DNA of 64,000 nt from Mycobacterium sp. HUMS_12744610 (GCF_041206865.1 NZ_JBGEDP010000001.1:3472001-3536000); one strand, 5' to 3'; shown: positions 1 to 9,015, counted from the first letter of the stretch. A program made the numbers and translations. The notes: generated from the letters alone by a model not told the origin.

Positions 1-657
1 ACGCCGCCGGGCCCGACTCCGGCACACCCGACGAGTCCGCCCAGATACTGAACCTGCTGTTGCTGGCCGCGGCGTTCATGGGCACCGCCCTGACGATCCG
101 CGACCTGGTCGGCGAGCGCGCCATCTTCCAGCGCGAACAGGCGGTCGGCCTGTCCACCACCGCCTACCTGCTGGCCAAGACCGCGGTGTTCTGCGCGTTC
201 GCGGTTGTTCAGTCCGCGGTCGCGACCACCATCGTCGTCCTCGGGAAGGGCGCGCCGACGCGCGGCGCCACCGTCCTGGGCAACCCCGCCGTCGAGTTGT
301 TCGCCACGGTCGCCGCCACCTGCGTCGCCTCGGCCATCCTCGGCCTGGCCATCTCGTCCCTGGTCCGCTCCAACGAGCAGATCATGCCGCTGTTCGTCGT
401 GTCGATCATGGCCCAGCTGGTGCTGTGCGGCGGGATGGTTCCGGTCACCGGCCGGCTCGCCCTCGATCAGCTGTCCTTCGCGATGCCCGCGCGCTGGGGC
501 TACGCGGCGGCGGCGGCCACGGTCGACCTGCGGCACCTGGTACCGGATTCGCTGCTGTCCCAGGACCGCTACTGGCAGCACACCGCCGGCACCTGGCTGC
601 TCGACATGGGCATGCTCGCCGCACTCTCGGTGTTCTATGGCGGCTTCGTTCGCTGGA
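1..657 (+). repeat. direct repeat, copy A (transporter 3' end)
   Basis: Bases 1-202 and 294-657 appear identical, including synonymous sites, to 4799-5000 and 5104-5467. Bases 203-293 differ strongly from 5001-5103 and are 12 bp shorter. The pattern of identity, divergence, identity is what gene conversion between tandem paralogues leaves. The comparison was made by eye. Confidence 0.85.
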
Positions 658-677
658 AGATCCGCCTCCGGCGCTGA
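1..677 (+). CDS. Rv1747-like ABC transporter, 3' part (cut by window start)
   Basis: Only the C-terminal part of an ABC2-type membrane domain is present. The frame is open from base 3 to the stop at 675-677. The protein matches the last part of the complete transporter at 2944-5487 nearly residue for residue: identical at both ends, with a short different stretch around 203-293. It has several hydrophobic segments (for example FVVSIMAQLVLCGG and GMLAALSVFYGGF) and ends in an Arg-rich tail. The full gene to the left presumably also carries FHA domains and an ATPase domain, but that is inference. It ends four bases from the stop of the convergent kinase gene. It lies in the same direction as its paralogue, with the kinase between them on the opposite strand. 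Confidence 0.88.
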   Translation, partial: AAGPDSGTPDESAQILNLLLLAAAFMGTALTIRDLVGERAIFQREQAVGLSTTAYLLAKTAVFCAFAVVQSAVATTIVVLGKGAPTRGATVLGNPAVELFATVAATCVASAILGLAISSLVRSNEQIMPLFVVSIMAQLVLCGGMVPVTGRLALDQLSFAMPARWGYAAAAATVDLRHLVPDSLLSQDRYWQHTAGTWLLDMGMLAALSVFYGGFVRWKIRLRR

Positions 678-680
678 CCG

Positions 681-2729
681 CTACCCGGCGGGGCGCGTCC
701 ACATCCGGGTCACGGGGTCGCATTCGAGCAGGTGCCCGTCGTTGGAGGTCGTCATGGCGAACGCCGGAAGCCCCGGCCGGTCACAGGAGCTTCCGGCGGC
801 GTGCACCCCGTTCGTGATGGGGGCCCTGGCCCAGGCGTTGCCCTCGCACACGATCTGCTCGTTGTTGGTGGGGTCGTAGGCCAGCTTGTCGATGTCGCCG
901 CACCGTCCACCCAGGACGGGCGGGGCCCCCGACGGCGCCGGCGGGCTCGCGGCGCCGGCCACCCGGGTGGGGTCGGCGAGGTGCACGCCCGGCGGCACGT
1001 CACCGACCCGGGTGGCCACCACGGGCACCCGCACGACCGCTCCCCGTGCGCCGCAGTCGTTGCCGAGCACGGTCTCGGTGACCGTGCCGCGCAGCGTGCC
1101 GTCGGCCTGCGGCGCCAACGACCAGGCGATGGTCTCCTGCTGGGTCGCCCCGGTTCGCCCGTCGGGCTGGGTGCAGCCGACCCGCTGCTGCTGCGGGGTG
1201 CCCTGCCAGTAGCCGCCGACGAAGCGCAGCGTGTCGGTGTGACCGCCGTCGGTCGTGGCGGGGATCTGGTGGGTGGCGTCGTCGAGCCGAGTCGCGGTGG
1301 CCGTGCACCCGTTGGTGGTGCACGCCGAACGGAAAGCCCACCAGTCGGTGTCGGTCCCATCGTGGCGGATCGGGATGCCGTTGGCGGTCTGCTTGCCGTG
1401 GTCGTAGCTCAACCGGTAGGTGCCGTCGAGCGCCGGCCCGCCGGTTCTCGCGGCCGGCGCGGCGCCGGGCGCCGGCCCGGCCGGTTTGGCGGCCAGCGCC
1501 GGGCTCGTCGGCGGGCCCTCCGGCTCGAAGGAGTACAGGACCGACCAGGTCGCCGCCACCGCGATCAGCACCGCGCAGACCAGCGCGGCCGCCCACCGGG
1601 CTCGTGAGGAAAACCGGTGACTCGTGGCCGCGACGGCGGCGAGGGGCCCCGGCCGCCGGGCCGGGGCGAATTCGCCGGACGCCCGCACGCCGGCGGCCTT
1701 GTCGACGCGCTCGGCGACGGCGGCGGCGAACGCCCGGCACCGCTCGAACCGCTCTTCGGGCCGCTTGGCCAGGGCCGTGCGGAACACCTCGTCCAGGTAC
1801 GCCAGCTCCGGGCGGGCATCGCCGAGCCGGGGCGGCGCCTCGTGCAGATGCTGGCCGATCACCGCGATCGGGTTGGGGTGCCGGAACGGCGGCGCGCCGG
1901 TGAGCAGGTGAAAGGCCGTGGCCGCCAGCGCGTATTGGTCGGCCCGGCCGTCGATCTTGGCGCCGGTGAGCTGTTCGGGCGCGGCGTAGGCCACCGTGCC
2001 CACCGCGACGTTGGTCGCGGTGATGCCGCTGATGTCGCCCAGGTGGCGCGCAACGCCGAAGTCCGCCAACAGGATTCGGAGTTCTTCGGCCTCGGGATGG
2101 GTGAGCAGGATGTTGGCGGGTTTGACGTCGCGGTGCAGCAGGCCGCGGTCGTGGGCGTAGTCGAGTGCGCCCGCGACGGCGTGCAGGATCGCGCACACCT
2201 CGTCGATCGGCATCCCATTCGGGTGCCGCTCTCTGACCAGCCGGGCGGCATCGGTGCCCTCCACGTAGTCCATGGAGATCCACAGCCGACCGTCGAATTC
2301 GCCGCGGTCGTGCACGCCGACGATGTGCGGGTGCCACAGCGTCGCGGCGAGATCGGCCTCCCGGCTGAATCTCTCGCGGAACTCACCGTCCGCGGTGACC
2401 GCTTCGGCGAGGACCTTGATGACGTCGCGGCGCGGCAGCCTCGGATGCAGCGCCAGGTAGACCTCGGCCATCCCGCCGGCACCCAGCTGCCGCAGGATCG
2501 TGTAGCCGGCGAACGGCTGCCCACCGCGCACGGCCGGACGCGACCCGCCTTCCTCGCCCGCCCGCCCCGCCGCAGGGGTGGCGCCGATCGGCGGGGTGCG
2601 GCGCAGCAGCTGCGCGACGCTCCCCGACGGCAGCGAGTGAAAGCCCGCGCGCAGGGCCGCACGGGCCTGCCGCGGGCCGCTCAGCAGCCGTCGCCCGGCG
2701 TCGAGCCGCCGGGTCGTTCCCTTGTCCAT
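681..2729 (-). CDS. PknF-like transmembrane Ser/Thr protein kinase
   Basis: Eukaryotic-type Ser/Thr kinase of 682 residues. The ATG at 2729 is chosen because GAGGGGAGG lies just upstream; a longer frame runs to 2816. About 70 residues precede the kinase domain. Visible motifs are the glycine loop LGAGGMAEV (about 82-90), VIK lysine (about 105), HRDVKPAN (about 199-206), DFG (223-225) and APEQ (250-253). One membrane segment lies at about 379-401, followed by a Pro/Ala linker and a C-terminal extracytoplasmic domain of about 270 residues with several cysteines. The kinase domain resembles M. tuberculosis PknF, which phosphorylates the transporter Rv1747. Here the gene is divergent from one Rv1747-like gene and convergent with another, so both are plausible substrates (inference). 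The N-terminal extension is unusual for PknF. Confidence 0.9.
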   Translation of the reverse strand: MDKGTTRRLDAGRRLLSGPRQARAALRAGFHSLPSGSVAQLLRRTPPIGATPAAGRAGEEGGSRPAVRGGQPFAGYTILRQLGAGGMAEVYLALHPRLPRRDVIKVLAEAVTADGEFRERFSREADLAATLWHPHIVGVHDRGEFDGRLWISMDYVEGTDAARLVRERHPNGMPIDEVCAILHAVAGALDYAHDRGLLHRDVKPANILLTHPEAEELRILLADFGVARHLGDISGITATNVAVGTVAYAAPEQLTGAKIDGRADQYALAATAFHLLTGAPPFRHPNPIAVIGQHLHEAPPRLGDARPELAYLDEVFRTALAKRPEERFERCRAFAAAVAERVDKAAGVRASGEFAPARRPGPLAAVAATSHRFSSRARWAAALVCAVLIAVAATWSVLYSFEPEGPPTSPALAAKPAGPAPGAAPAARTGGPALDGTYRLSYDHGKQTANGIPIRHDGTDTDWWAFRSACTTNGCTATATRLDDATHQIPATTDGGHTDTLRFVGGYWQGTPQQQRVGCTQPDGRTGATQQETIAWSLAPQADGTLRGTVTETVLGNDCGARGAVVRVPVVATRVGDVPPGVHLADPTRVAGAASPPAPSGAPPVLGGRCGDIDKLAYDPTNNEQIVCEGNAWARAPITNGVHAAGSSCDRPGLPAFAMTTSNDGHLLECDPVTRMWTRPAG

Positions 2730-2943
2730 CTGCGCCCTCCCCTCATCACCGGGCAGCCCGCCGCCCCGAGGAATCGTTGTCCGGTATCGACATTGCGGCG
2801 CGCCCCACGCACGCATCCTGCCGAGCCTTCGTGGGCGGTTAGTCGCAGCAAGCTATGAAACAGCTATGAGTGAGGGGCCCGGAAACAAAGCGAAGTCACA
2901 GCCGCGTCCGGCCGAAGCACCCCCGGCCCGCACCGATACTTGA

Positions 2944-5487
2944 GTGGTGAGTCCACCCGCCCCGCCCGTCCTGACGGTTCGGCACGAGGAATCCCGGCTG
3001 ACGTTCGCCGCCGGCGCGGAAGTGGTGGTCGGGCGTGACGCCCACGCCGATGTGCGGATCCCCGACCCGCGTATCTCTCGCGCGCACCTGATCCTGCGGT
3101 TCGACCGGGGCCGCTGGCTGGCGATCGACAACGGTTCGCTGAACGGCACGTACGTCAACGGCTACCGGATGCCGGTCGTCGACATCCACGATGGCCAGAG
3201 CATCCACGTCGGCAACCCGTGGGGGCCGAGGCTGACGTTCGCGATCGGACCGCAACTGGGCCGCGCCGGCCGCCCTGGCCGGCGCGCGCCGATGCGGGAC
3301 GCGGGGCCGCCCACCGTGGCCTGGTCGGTGACCGACCGCACTCCCCCCGCGCGGCGGGTGCCGCCGCCGCCGGAGGAGGTGACCGTCGTCGACGCCGGGC
3401 CGGCGGAAAGCGCCGCGGCGGACCGCCGGCAGCCGACGCCCCCGGCGGAGCTCACGGTGATCAACGCCGGGACCGCCGACGTCTCGGGTCTGGCGACGCG
3501 GATGGTGCAGGTCCTGGCTCCGCGCGGGCCGGGAACGCACGGTCCGCAGAACCGCGCCGGGGCGATCACCGTCGGGCGGGCGGCCGACAGCGACGTCGTG
3601 GTTCCCGACGTGCTGGCCTCTCGCCACCACGCGACGCTGACCCGGACGCCGCTGGGCACCGAGATCCACGACCACAGCAGCAACGGGACCTTCGTCAACG
3701 GCACCCGGGTCGGGTCGGCGATCCTGACCGAGGACGACGTCGTCACGATCGGCAACGTCGACCTGGTGTTCCGCGGCGGCACCCTGGCCAAGCGGACCGA
3801 AAGCGACAGGCGCAGCGGCGGTCTGGAGGTTCACGGCGTCAAGTACGTCGTCGGCAACGGCAAACAACTGCTCGACGACATCTCCCTGACCGCCCGCCCC
3901 GGAACGCTGACCGCGATCATCGGCGGCTCGGGCGCGGGCAAGAGCACCCTGGCCCGCCTGATCGCCGGTTACACCAGCCCGAGTTCGGGCACGGTCACCT
4001 TCGCCGGCCACGACATCCACGCCGAATACGCCTCCCTGCGCAGCCGCATCGGCATGGTCCCCCAAGACGACGTCGTGCACCGCCAGCTCACCATCAACCA
4101 GGCCCTGGGCTACGCCGCCGAACTGCGCCTGCCCCCCGACACCAGCAAGGCCGACCGCGCCAGGGTGGTCGCGCAGGTGCTCGACGAACTCGACCTGACC
4201 AAACACGCCGACACCCGCGTCGACAAACTCTCCGGCGGCCAGCGCAAACGCGCCTCGGTGGCCCTCGAACTGCTCACCGGACCCGCCCTGCTGATCCTCG
4301 ACGAACCCACCTCCGGCCTGGATCCCGCCCTCGACCACCAGGTCATGACCATGCTGCGCGCACTCGCCGACGCCGGCCGCGTGGTCATCGTGGTCACCCA
4401 CATGCTGTCCTACCTCGACATCTGCGACCAACTGCTGCTGGTGGCCCCCGGCGGCAAAACCGCCTACTGCGGCCCACCCGAGCAGATCGGCGACGCCATG
4501 GGCACCACCAACTGGGCCAAGATCTTCACCCGGGTCGGCGCCGACCCCGACGAGGCCAACCGCCGCTTCCAGGCCCGGCGCGACGCCGGACGCCGACCCC
4601 AAAGACTGCTCCCGGACCGCGACGAGCCCGGCGATCTGGGCGAACCGGTCCACACCAGCCTGCGACGGCAGGTCTCCACGATCACGCGCCGCCAAATGCG
4701 GCTCGTCGTCGCCGACCGCGGGTATTTCGTCTTCCTGGCGCTGCTGCCGTTCATCCTGGGCGCGCTGTCGCTGACCGTCCCCGGCTCGCACGGATTCCAC
4801 GCCGCCGGGCCCGACTCCGGCACACCCGACGAGTCCGCCCAGATACTGAACCTGCTGTTGCTGGCCGCGGCGTTCATGGGCACCGCCCTGACGATCCGCG
4901 ACCTGGTCGGCGAGCGCGCCATCTTCCAGCGCGAACAGGCGGTCGGCCTGTCCACCACCGCCTACCTGCTGGCCAAGACCGCGGTGTTCTGCGCGTTCGC
5001 CGTCCTGCAGTCGGCGATCACCACGACGATGGTGGTGGCCGGCAAGGGGCCCCCGACGCGGGGGCCGGTGCTGCTGGGCCACGGCACGGTCGAGGCCACG
5101 CTGGAGTTGTTCGCCACGGTCGCCGCCACCTGCGTCGCCTCGGCCATCCTCGGCCTGGCCATCTCGTCCCTGGTCCGCTCCAACGAGCAGATCATGCCGC
5201 TGTTCGTCGTGTCGATCATGGCCCAGCTGGTGCTGTGCGGCGGGATGGTTCCGGTCACCGGCCGGCTCGCCCTCGATCAGCTGTCCTTCGCGATGCCCGC
5301 GCGCTGGGGCTACGCGGCGGCGGCGGCCACGGTCGACCTGCGGCACCTGGTACCGGATTCGCTGCTGTCCCAGGACCGCTACTGGCAGCACACCGCCGGC
5401 ACCTGGCTGCTCGACATGGGCATGCTCGCCGCACTCTCGGTGTTCTATGGCGGCTTCGTTCGCTGGAGGATCCGGCTGCGCCGTTGA
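2944..5487 (+). CDS. FHA-FHA-ABC transporter, Rv1747-like
   Basis: Half-transporter of 847 residues with fused domains. FHA1 spans about 25-100 (GR at 30-31, SRAH at 45-48, NGTYVNG). FHA2 spans about 205-278 (SRHH, SSNGTFVNG). The ABC ATPase spans about 292-520, with Walker A GGSGAGKST at 327-335, the LSGGQRKR signature and Walker B LLILDEP. The ABC2 membrane domain occupies about 570-847. The linker between the FHA domains has Thr in acidic/hydrophobic contexts (EEVTVVDAG and AELTVINAG), similar in position to the Thr residues that PknF phosphorylates in M. tuberculosis Rv1747. That transporter exports cell-envelope lipids such as PIMs. The start is GTG. No clear ribosome-binding site is seen, so a leaderless transcript is possible. 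The divergent neighbour is the PknF-like kinase. The last 690 bp duplicate the left edge of the window. Confidence 0.93.
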   Translation: MVSPPAPPVLTVRHEESRLTFAAGAEVVVGRDAHADVRIPDPRISRAHLILRFDRGRWLAIDNGSLNGTYVNGYRMPVVDIHDGQSIHVGNPWGPRLTFAIGPQLGRAGRPGRRAPMRDAGPPTVAWSVTDRTPPARRVPPPPEEVTVVDAGPAESAAADRRQPTPPAELTVINAGTADVSGLATRMVQVLAPRGPGTHGPQNRAGAITVGRAADSDVVVPDVLASRHHATLTRTPLGTEIHDHSSNGTFVNGTRVGSAILTEDDVVTIGNVDLVFRGGTLAKRTESDRRSGGLEVHGVKYVVGNGKQLLDDISLTARPGTLTAIIGGSGAGKSTLARLIAGYTSPSSGTVTFAGHDIHAEYASLRSRIGMVPQDDVVHRQLTINQALGYAAELRLPPDTSKADRARVVAQVLDELDLTKHADTRVDKLSGGQRKRASVALELLTGPALLILDEPTSGLDPALDHQVMTMLRALADAGRVVIVVTHMLSYLDICDQLLLVAPGGKTAYCGPPEQIGDAMGTTNWAKIFTRVGADPDEANRRFQARRDAGRRPQRLLPDRDEPGDLGEPVHTSLRRQVSTITRRQMRLVVADRGYFVFLALLPFILGALSLTVPGSHGFHAAGPDSGTPDESAQILNLLLLAAAFMGTALTIRDLVGERAIFQREQAVGLSTTAYLLAKTAVFCAFAVLQSAITTTMVVAGKGPPTRGPVLLGHGTVEATLELFATVAATCVASAILGLAISSLVRSNEQIMPLFVVSIMAQLVLCGGMVPVTGRLALDQLSFAMPARWGYAAAAATVDLRHLVPDSLLSQDRYWQHTAGTWLLDMGMLAALSVFYGGFVRWRIRLRR
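4799..5467 (+). repeat. direct repeat, copy B (transporter 3' end)
   Basis: This is the partner of copy A at 1-657, about 4.8 kb away in the same orientation. Unequal crossing-over between the copies would delete the kinase and the FHA-ABC part of this transporter. Confidence 0.85.
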
Positions 5488-5581
5488 GCACGCCGCTGAC
5501 CGGTAGAGTGACACCATCCACGCGCCCAAACACGAGACGTTCGACCTGCTCGCCCGCACCAACACCGATCCCAAGGGCATC

Positions 5582-6028
5582 GTGCGGGCCGTCGACGAAT
5601 ACGCGGTGCACCCGTGGGGCCTCTATGTCGCCCGGCCCACGCCGGGCCGGGCCCAGTTCCACTACCTCGAGTCGTGGCTGCTGCCGTCGCTGGGGCTGCG
5701 CGCCACGGTGTTCCACTTCAATCCCGGCCACGAACGCGACCAGGACTACTACCTGGACGTGGGCGAATACGTCCCGGGCACGCAGGCGTGGCATGCCGAG
5801 GACCACTACCTCGACATCGAGGTCCGCACCGGGGCGGGCGCGGCGGTGCTCGACGTCGACGAGCTACTGGATGCGGTCCGCCACGGCCTGCTGACCCCGG
5901 AGGTCGCCGAGCGGGCGGTGCGCCACGCGGTGGACGCCGTCGACGGGCTGGCCCGCAACGGCTACGACCTGTCCCGCTGGGTGGCCGGCAAAGGCATGCA
6001 CCTCACCTGGCGCGCAGGTTCAGGATGA
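5582..6028 (+). CDS. DUF402 family protein
   Basis: Small DUF402-family protein of 148 residues from the GTG at 5582. It shows the family's aromatic/acidic core (EYAVHPWGLY, HYLESWLLPSLGL, EDHYLDIEV) and a C-terminal DVDELLDAV segment. Members include nucleoside phosphate phosphatases in other bacteria; no activity can be assigned here. The reading frame continues upstream to 5507 and encodes PKHETFDLLARTNTDPKG, which looks like the normal N-terminus of this family. That stretch holds no ATG, GTG or TTG, but an ATC lies at 5516 with GGTAGAG ahead of it. The true start may therefore be a rare ATC codon. Its 3' end overlaps the convergent gene by 9 bp. Confidence 0.8.
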   Translation: MRAVDEYAVHPWGLYVARPTPGRAQFHYLESWLLPSLGLRATVFHFNPGHERDQDYYLDVGEYVPGTQAWHAEDHYLDIEVRTGAGAAVLDVDELLDAVRHGLLTPEVAERAVRHAVDAVDGLARNGYDLSRWVAGKGMHLTWRAGSG

Positions 6029-6628
6029 CTTGCCCGGCGTCGCGCCGTTGGCCCTGCCACCATCTTCGTTGACCAGTACGCGGATTTCGCGGTCCCACTG
6101 CGCGTCGTGGGCGCGCTCGAAGCCCCAGCGCAGCACCGCCAGGACCGCGCCCGACGACAACATCACCAGCAGACCGATCGACACGGCGACCGTGAGCGCG
6201 TCCAGGACGGGACGCAACGGCGCGGGCGACCGGGTGTGGTCGCCGTGGTTGTCGACCCAGATCTGGATGCGGTCACCCGGTCGCACCGTCCCGCTCCACT
6301 GGAACGTGTCGGTGTGCGGCGCACCGCCGGCGGTCCACTGCGCCCGCACCACGGGCATTTCGGAACCGTCGAAATTCGCGACGGTGCCGACTTCGAGGAC
6401 CGTCGCGCTCACCGTCTGGCGCGTCCGGGCCAGCATGGCGTCGGCGCGGCGCTCGCTGTCGTGTATCTCGGTGCCCACGGCACCGGCGACGGCGATCCCC
6501 GCGAGCGCGACCAGCAGCACGGCCAGCACGGCCAGCACCTCGATGCGGTCGCTGCGCCGCAGCAGCGGGTTGCCGGCGAACAACCGGCCTATCCACCAGC
6601 GGCGCGGATCCACGGTGAACGTCTGCAC
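6020..6628 (-). CDS. Rv1733c-like two-helix membrane protein
   Basis: Conserved mycobacterial membrane protein of about 202 residues, similar in layout to Rv1733c, a DosR-regulon protein. GTG at 6628 is preferred over the far upstream ATG because AGGAG precedes it and the family starts near xTFTVDPRRWW. It has an N-terminal Arg/Trp-rich segment, a membrane helix around residues 33-55 (VLAVLAVLLVALAGIAVAG), an extracytoplasmic middle part with PGDRIQIWVDNHGD, and a second helix near residues 155-178. Function is unknown. A DosR-box-like palindrome lies 60 bp upstream, suggesting induction by hypoxia or nitric oxide. Its 3' end overlaps the DUF402 gene. Confidence 0.82.
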   Translation of the reverse strand: MQTFTVDPRRWWIGRLFAGNPLLRRSDRIEVLAVLAVLLVALAGIAVAGAVGTEIHDSERRADAMLARTRQTVSATVLEVGTVANFDGSEMPVVRAQWTAGGAPHTDTFQWSGTVRPGDRIQIWVDNHGDHTRSPAPLRPVLDALTVAVSIGLLVMLSSGAVLAVLRWGFERAHDAQWDREIRVLVNEDGGRANGATPGKSS

Positions 6629-6687
6629 GACAGCTCCTACACCCACCACGGTTATGCCCCCATTCTGCGCCGCCGGCGATGACACGT

Positions 6688-6707
6688 GCAGGGCCGAAAG
6701 GCCCGAA
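6688..6707 (-). promoter_or_regulatory. DosR-box-like palindrome
   Basis: On the minus strand the 20-mer TTCGGGCCTTTCGGCCCTGC matches the DosR consensus TTCGGGACTTTAGTCCCGAA at 14 of 20 positions and keeps the GGG...CCC symmetry. It sits 60 bp before the start of the Rv1733c-like gene, where a DosR activator site would be expected. Binding is inferred. Confidence 0.5.
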
Positions 6708-6871
6708 GCGCCGCGGCCGGCGCGACCCGCGGGCGCAGCCGTGCCCGCCCGCGTGCCGGGAACGCCAGAAACTCTGCCGCGGAGCGCTTTCCGGGCACGC
6801 ACCGGGGGTTCGGCCGCCACGGGCCGGCCCGATACGGTTTCCGGATCCGCGGAGCGGGTACCTGTCCGGGC

Positions 6872-7390
6872 ATGTCCTTGAGCGTGCACCGGCGCAAGCA
6901 CCGGTCCGGCCGCAGCCCCGAGTCGCCCGACGGGCCGCGGGCGGGGCGCCGCCGACGCCGCGGTGAGCCCGGCTTCGTCATCGCGCACCGCGCGGCGGGC
7001 GGCGACCATTACGACCTTCGGCTAGAGATCGACGGCGTCCTGGTGTCGTGGGCGATACCCAAAGGGCCCTCCCCCACCCCCGAGCTCAAGCGGATAGTGC
7101 GCCGCGGCGGGGACCGCCCGCTGCAACACCCGGACGGCGATGACGACGTCATGGTGGTGGACAGCGGCACCTACACCAACGCGACCAGGCACGCGATGGG
7201 CGAATGCCTCAGGCGGGGCCACGTGTCGTTCCACCTGCGCGGCGAGCGGGTGCGCGGCTGCTACGCCCTGACCCGGGTCCGGGAGGGCGAACACGAGACG
7301 TGGCTGCTGCTGCGGCGCAAGGACCCCGAGTCGGTGCCGTCCGAGCGCCCGCCGGACGAGCACCCGGACGCGCACAATGAACAGCCATGA
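6872..7390 (+). CDS. LigD-type 3'-phosphoesterase (PE) domain protein, shortened
   Basis: Stand-alone LigD phosphoesterase-like protein of about 172 residues. The domain trims 3' ends during non-homologous end joining. The signature stretch is present (FVIAHRAAGGDHYDLRLE, then SWAIPKGPS), with the two His and the Asp that bind the metal in this family. The next family block, normally VEDHP followed by IPxGxYGAG, seems shortened to LQHPDGDDD before VMVVDSGTY, so activity is doubtful. The first 35 residues are basic and low-complexity. The ATG at 6872 was chosen as the first plausible start before the domain. It overlaps the start of the ligase-like pseudogene by 14 bp, giving the order PE then Lig then Pol. 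It may be part of the same decayed locus. Confidence 0.7.
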   Translation: MSLSVHRRKHRSGRSPESPDGPRAGRRRRRGEPGFVIAHRAAGGDHYDLRLEIDGVLVSWAIPKGPSPTPELKRIVRRGGDRPLQHPDGDDDVMVVDSGTYTNATRHAMGECLRRGHVSFHLRGERVRGCYALTRVREGEHETWLLLRRKDPESVPSERPPDEHPDAHNEQP

Positions 7391-8863
7391 CCGATGCCGA
7401 ACATCCATGGCCGGCCTCGCCGGTCTCCCCGAACCGGTGCGCCGCGCGCTGCACCATGAGGCGGTGCCCGACTGGCGCGCCCCCACCCTGGCCACCCTGA
7501 CCGACAAACGGTTCTCCAACGCCGGCTGGATCTTCGAGCGCAAGTTCGACGGGATGAGCGCTCTGGCCTTCCGCGACGGGGACAGCGTCCGGCTGCTGTC
7601 GCGAAATCGCCAGCCGCTCGACAGAACCTACCCCGAACTCATCGACGCGCTGCTTGCCCAGCGCACCACCCGCTTCGTCGTGGACGGCGAGGTGGTGGCC
7701 TTCGAGGGGCGGCGGACCAGCTTCGCCCGGCCGCAGGGGCGCCTGGGGATCACCGATCCCGGCGCGGCGCGCGCGTCGCGGGTCCGGGTGTTCCACTACC
7801 TGTTCGAACTGCTGCACCTGGACGGCGACTCCACCACCGACGTGCCGCTGCTCTGGTTTGCTGCGCGGCGCCATCGACTTCGGCGGTCCGCTGCGCTACA
7901 CCCCGCACCGCGTTGCGGACGGGATCGCCGCCTACCGGGCGGCGCGCGAGCGCGGCGACGAGAGCGTGATCGCCAAGCTGGCCGATTCGACGTATGACGC
8001 CAGGCGCTCACCGCATTGGCTGAAGTTCAATTGCGTGCGCGACGAGGAATTCGTGGTCGGGGGTTACAACGGCCCCAAGGGCAGCAGGGTCGAGTTGGGG
8101 GCCCTGCTGCTCGGCTACTACGAGGGCCGGGAGTTGCGCTACGCCGGCAAGGTCGGAACCGGCCTCGACGAGGCCACGCTGCGCTGCCTGCACAAGCGGC
8201 TGTCGGATCTCGAGCGGGATTCCTCGCCGTTCGTTTCGGCGGTGCGCGAGCCCGGCATCCTGGGTGCGCCCGGAGCTGGTAGCCCAGATCGGGTTCACCG
8301 AGTGGACACGCGACGGCAAGCTGCGTCACCCGCGCTACCTCGGGCTGCGTACCGACAAGGACCCCGCCGACGGACCCGCTGATGCCGTGCGCGCGGGTCG
8401 AGATCACCCACCCCGACCGGGTGTTGTTCCCCGAGGACGGGATCACCAAGGGTGAGCTCGCCGACTACTACGGCGAGGTGGCCGAGGCGATCCTGCCGCA
8501 CCTGCGGGGCCGGGCGCTCACCGTGCAGCGGTTTCTCCGCGGCATCGGCGAACCGGGCTTTGTGCAACAGGATTTCGCCGATTCGCTGCCGGACTGGATG
8601 GGACGGGTCGAGGTCGCCAAGGAGGGCGGCGGCACCGTGGTGCATCCGCTGGCCGGACACCCGGAGGCGTTGCGCTGGCTGGCCAGCCAGAGCTGCATCA
8701 CGCTGCACGCGTGGCAGTCTCGGCGGGTCCGGCTGAATCACCCCGACCGGCTGGTCTTCGACCTGGACCCGACCGACGCCGACTTCGCGGTGGTGCGGGC
8801 GACGGCCCGCGCGGTGGCCGGGGTGCTGCAGGACCTCGGTTTGGTCAGCTACGTCCAGACGAC
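7377..8863 (+). pseudogene. LigD-like ATP-dependent ligase plus polymerase domain, frameshifted
   Basis: Remnant of a Lig-Pol protein of end-joining repair. The first frame (7377 to about 7858) holds the ligase motifs ERKFDG (nucleotidyl lysine), LLSRN, VDGEVVAFE and FHYLFELLHLDG. The frame then shifts near 7858 and continues with the ESVIAKLADSTY and WLKFNC motifs (about 7860-8255). It shifts again near 8256 (WVRPELVAQIGFTEWT) and once more near 8375. From 8382 a LigD polymerase/primase domain follows (RVEITHPDRVLFPEDGITKGEL, LVFDLDPTDADF) and stops abruptly after VSYVQTT near 8863. With at least three frame breaks and a truncated end this cannot encode an intact enzyme, unless the assembly is wrong. 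The PE-Lig-Pol order differs from the Pol-PE-Lig order of the main mycobacterial LigD. Confidence 0.82.
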
Positions 8864-9015
8864 GGCGCCACAGCAAATGGCTGATCCTGCCGCCGGTCGG
8901 GCCGACGTTGTTGATCCACAGCGGGATGACCGGCCACCCCCGCTACCGCGCCGGCGGCGCCGGCCGCGAACGCCAGGAACGGCTGGTGATCGTCCTGGAC
9001 GAAGGCGAGTTGCGC
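8864..9015 (+). pseudogene. Fpg/Nei-type DNA glycosylase fragment
   Basis: After the polymerase homology ends, a different frame reads SKWLILPPVGPTLLIHSGMTGHPRY, then RQERLVIVLDEGELR. This is the KWLxLxxGxxLLIHxGMTG core of formamidopyrimidine-DNA glycosylases and endonuclease VIII. About 50 residues are visible. The N-terminal Pro and the zinc finger are absent. It is fused on both sides to unrelated sequence. Confidence 0.65.

Noticed and set aside
2896..5580. 894-residue open frame on the minus strand opposite the FHA-ABC transporter
   Set aside because: It mirrors the codon pattern of the real gene in high-GC DNA. It is Gly/Ala/Gln/Arg-rich with no recognisable domain, while the plus strand encodes a full transporter.
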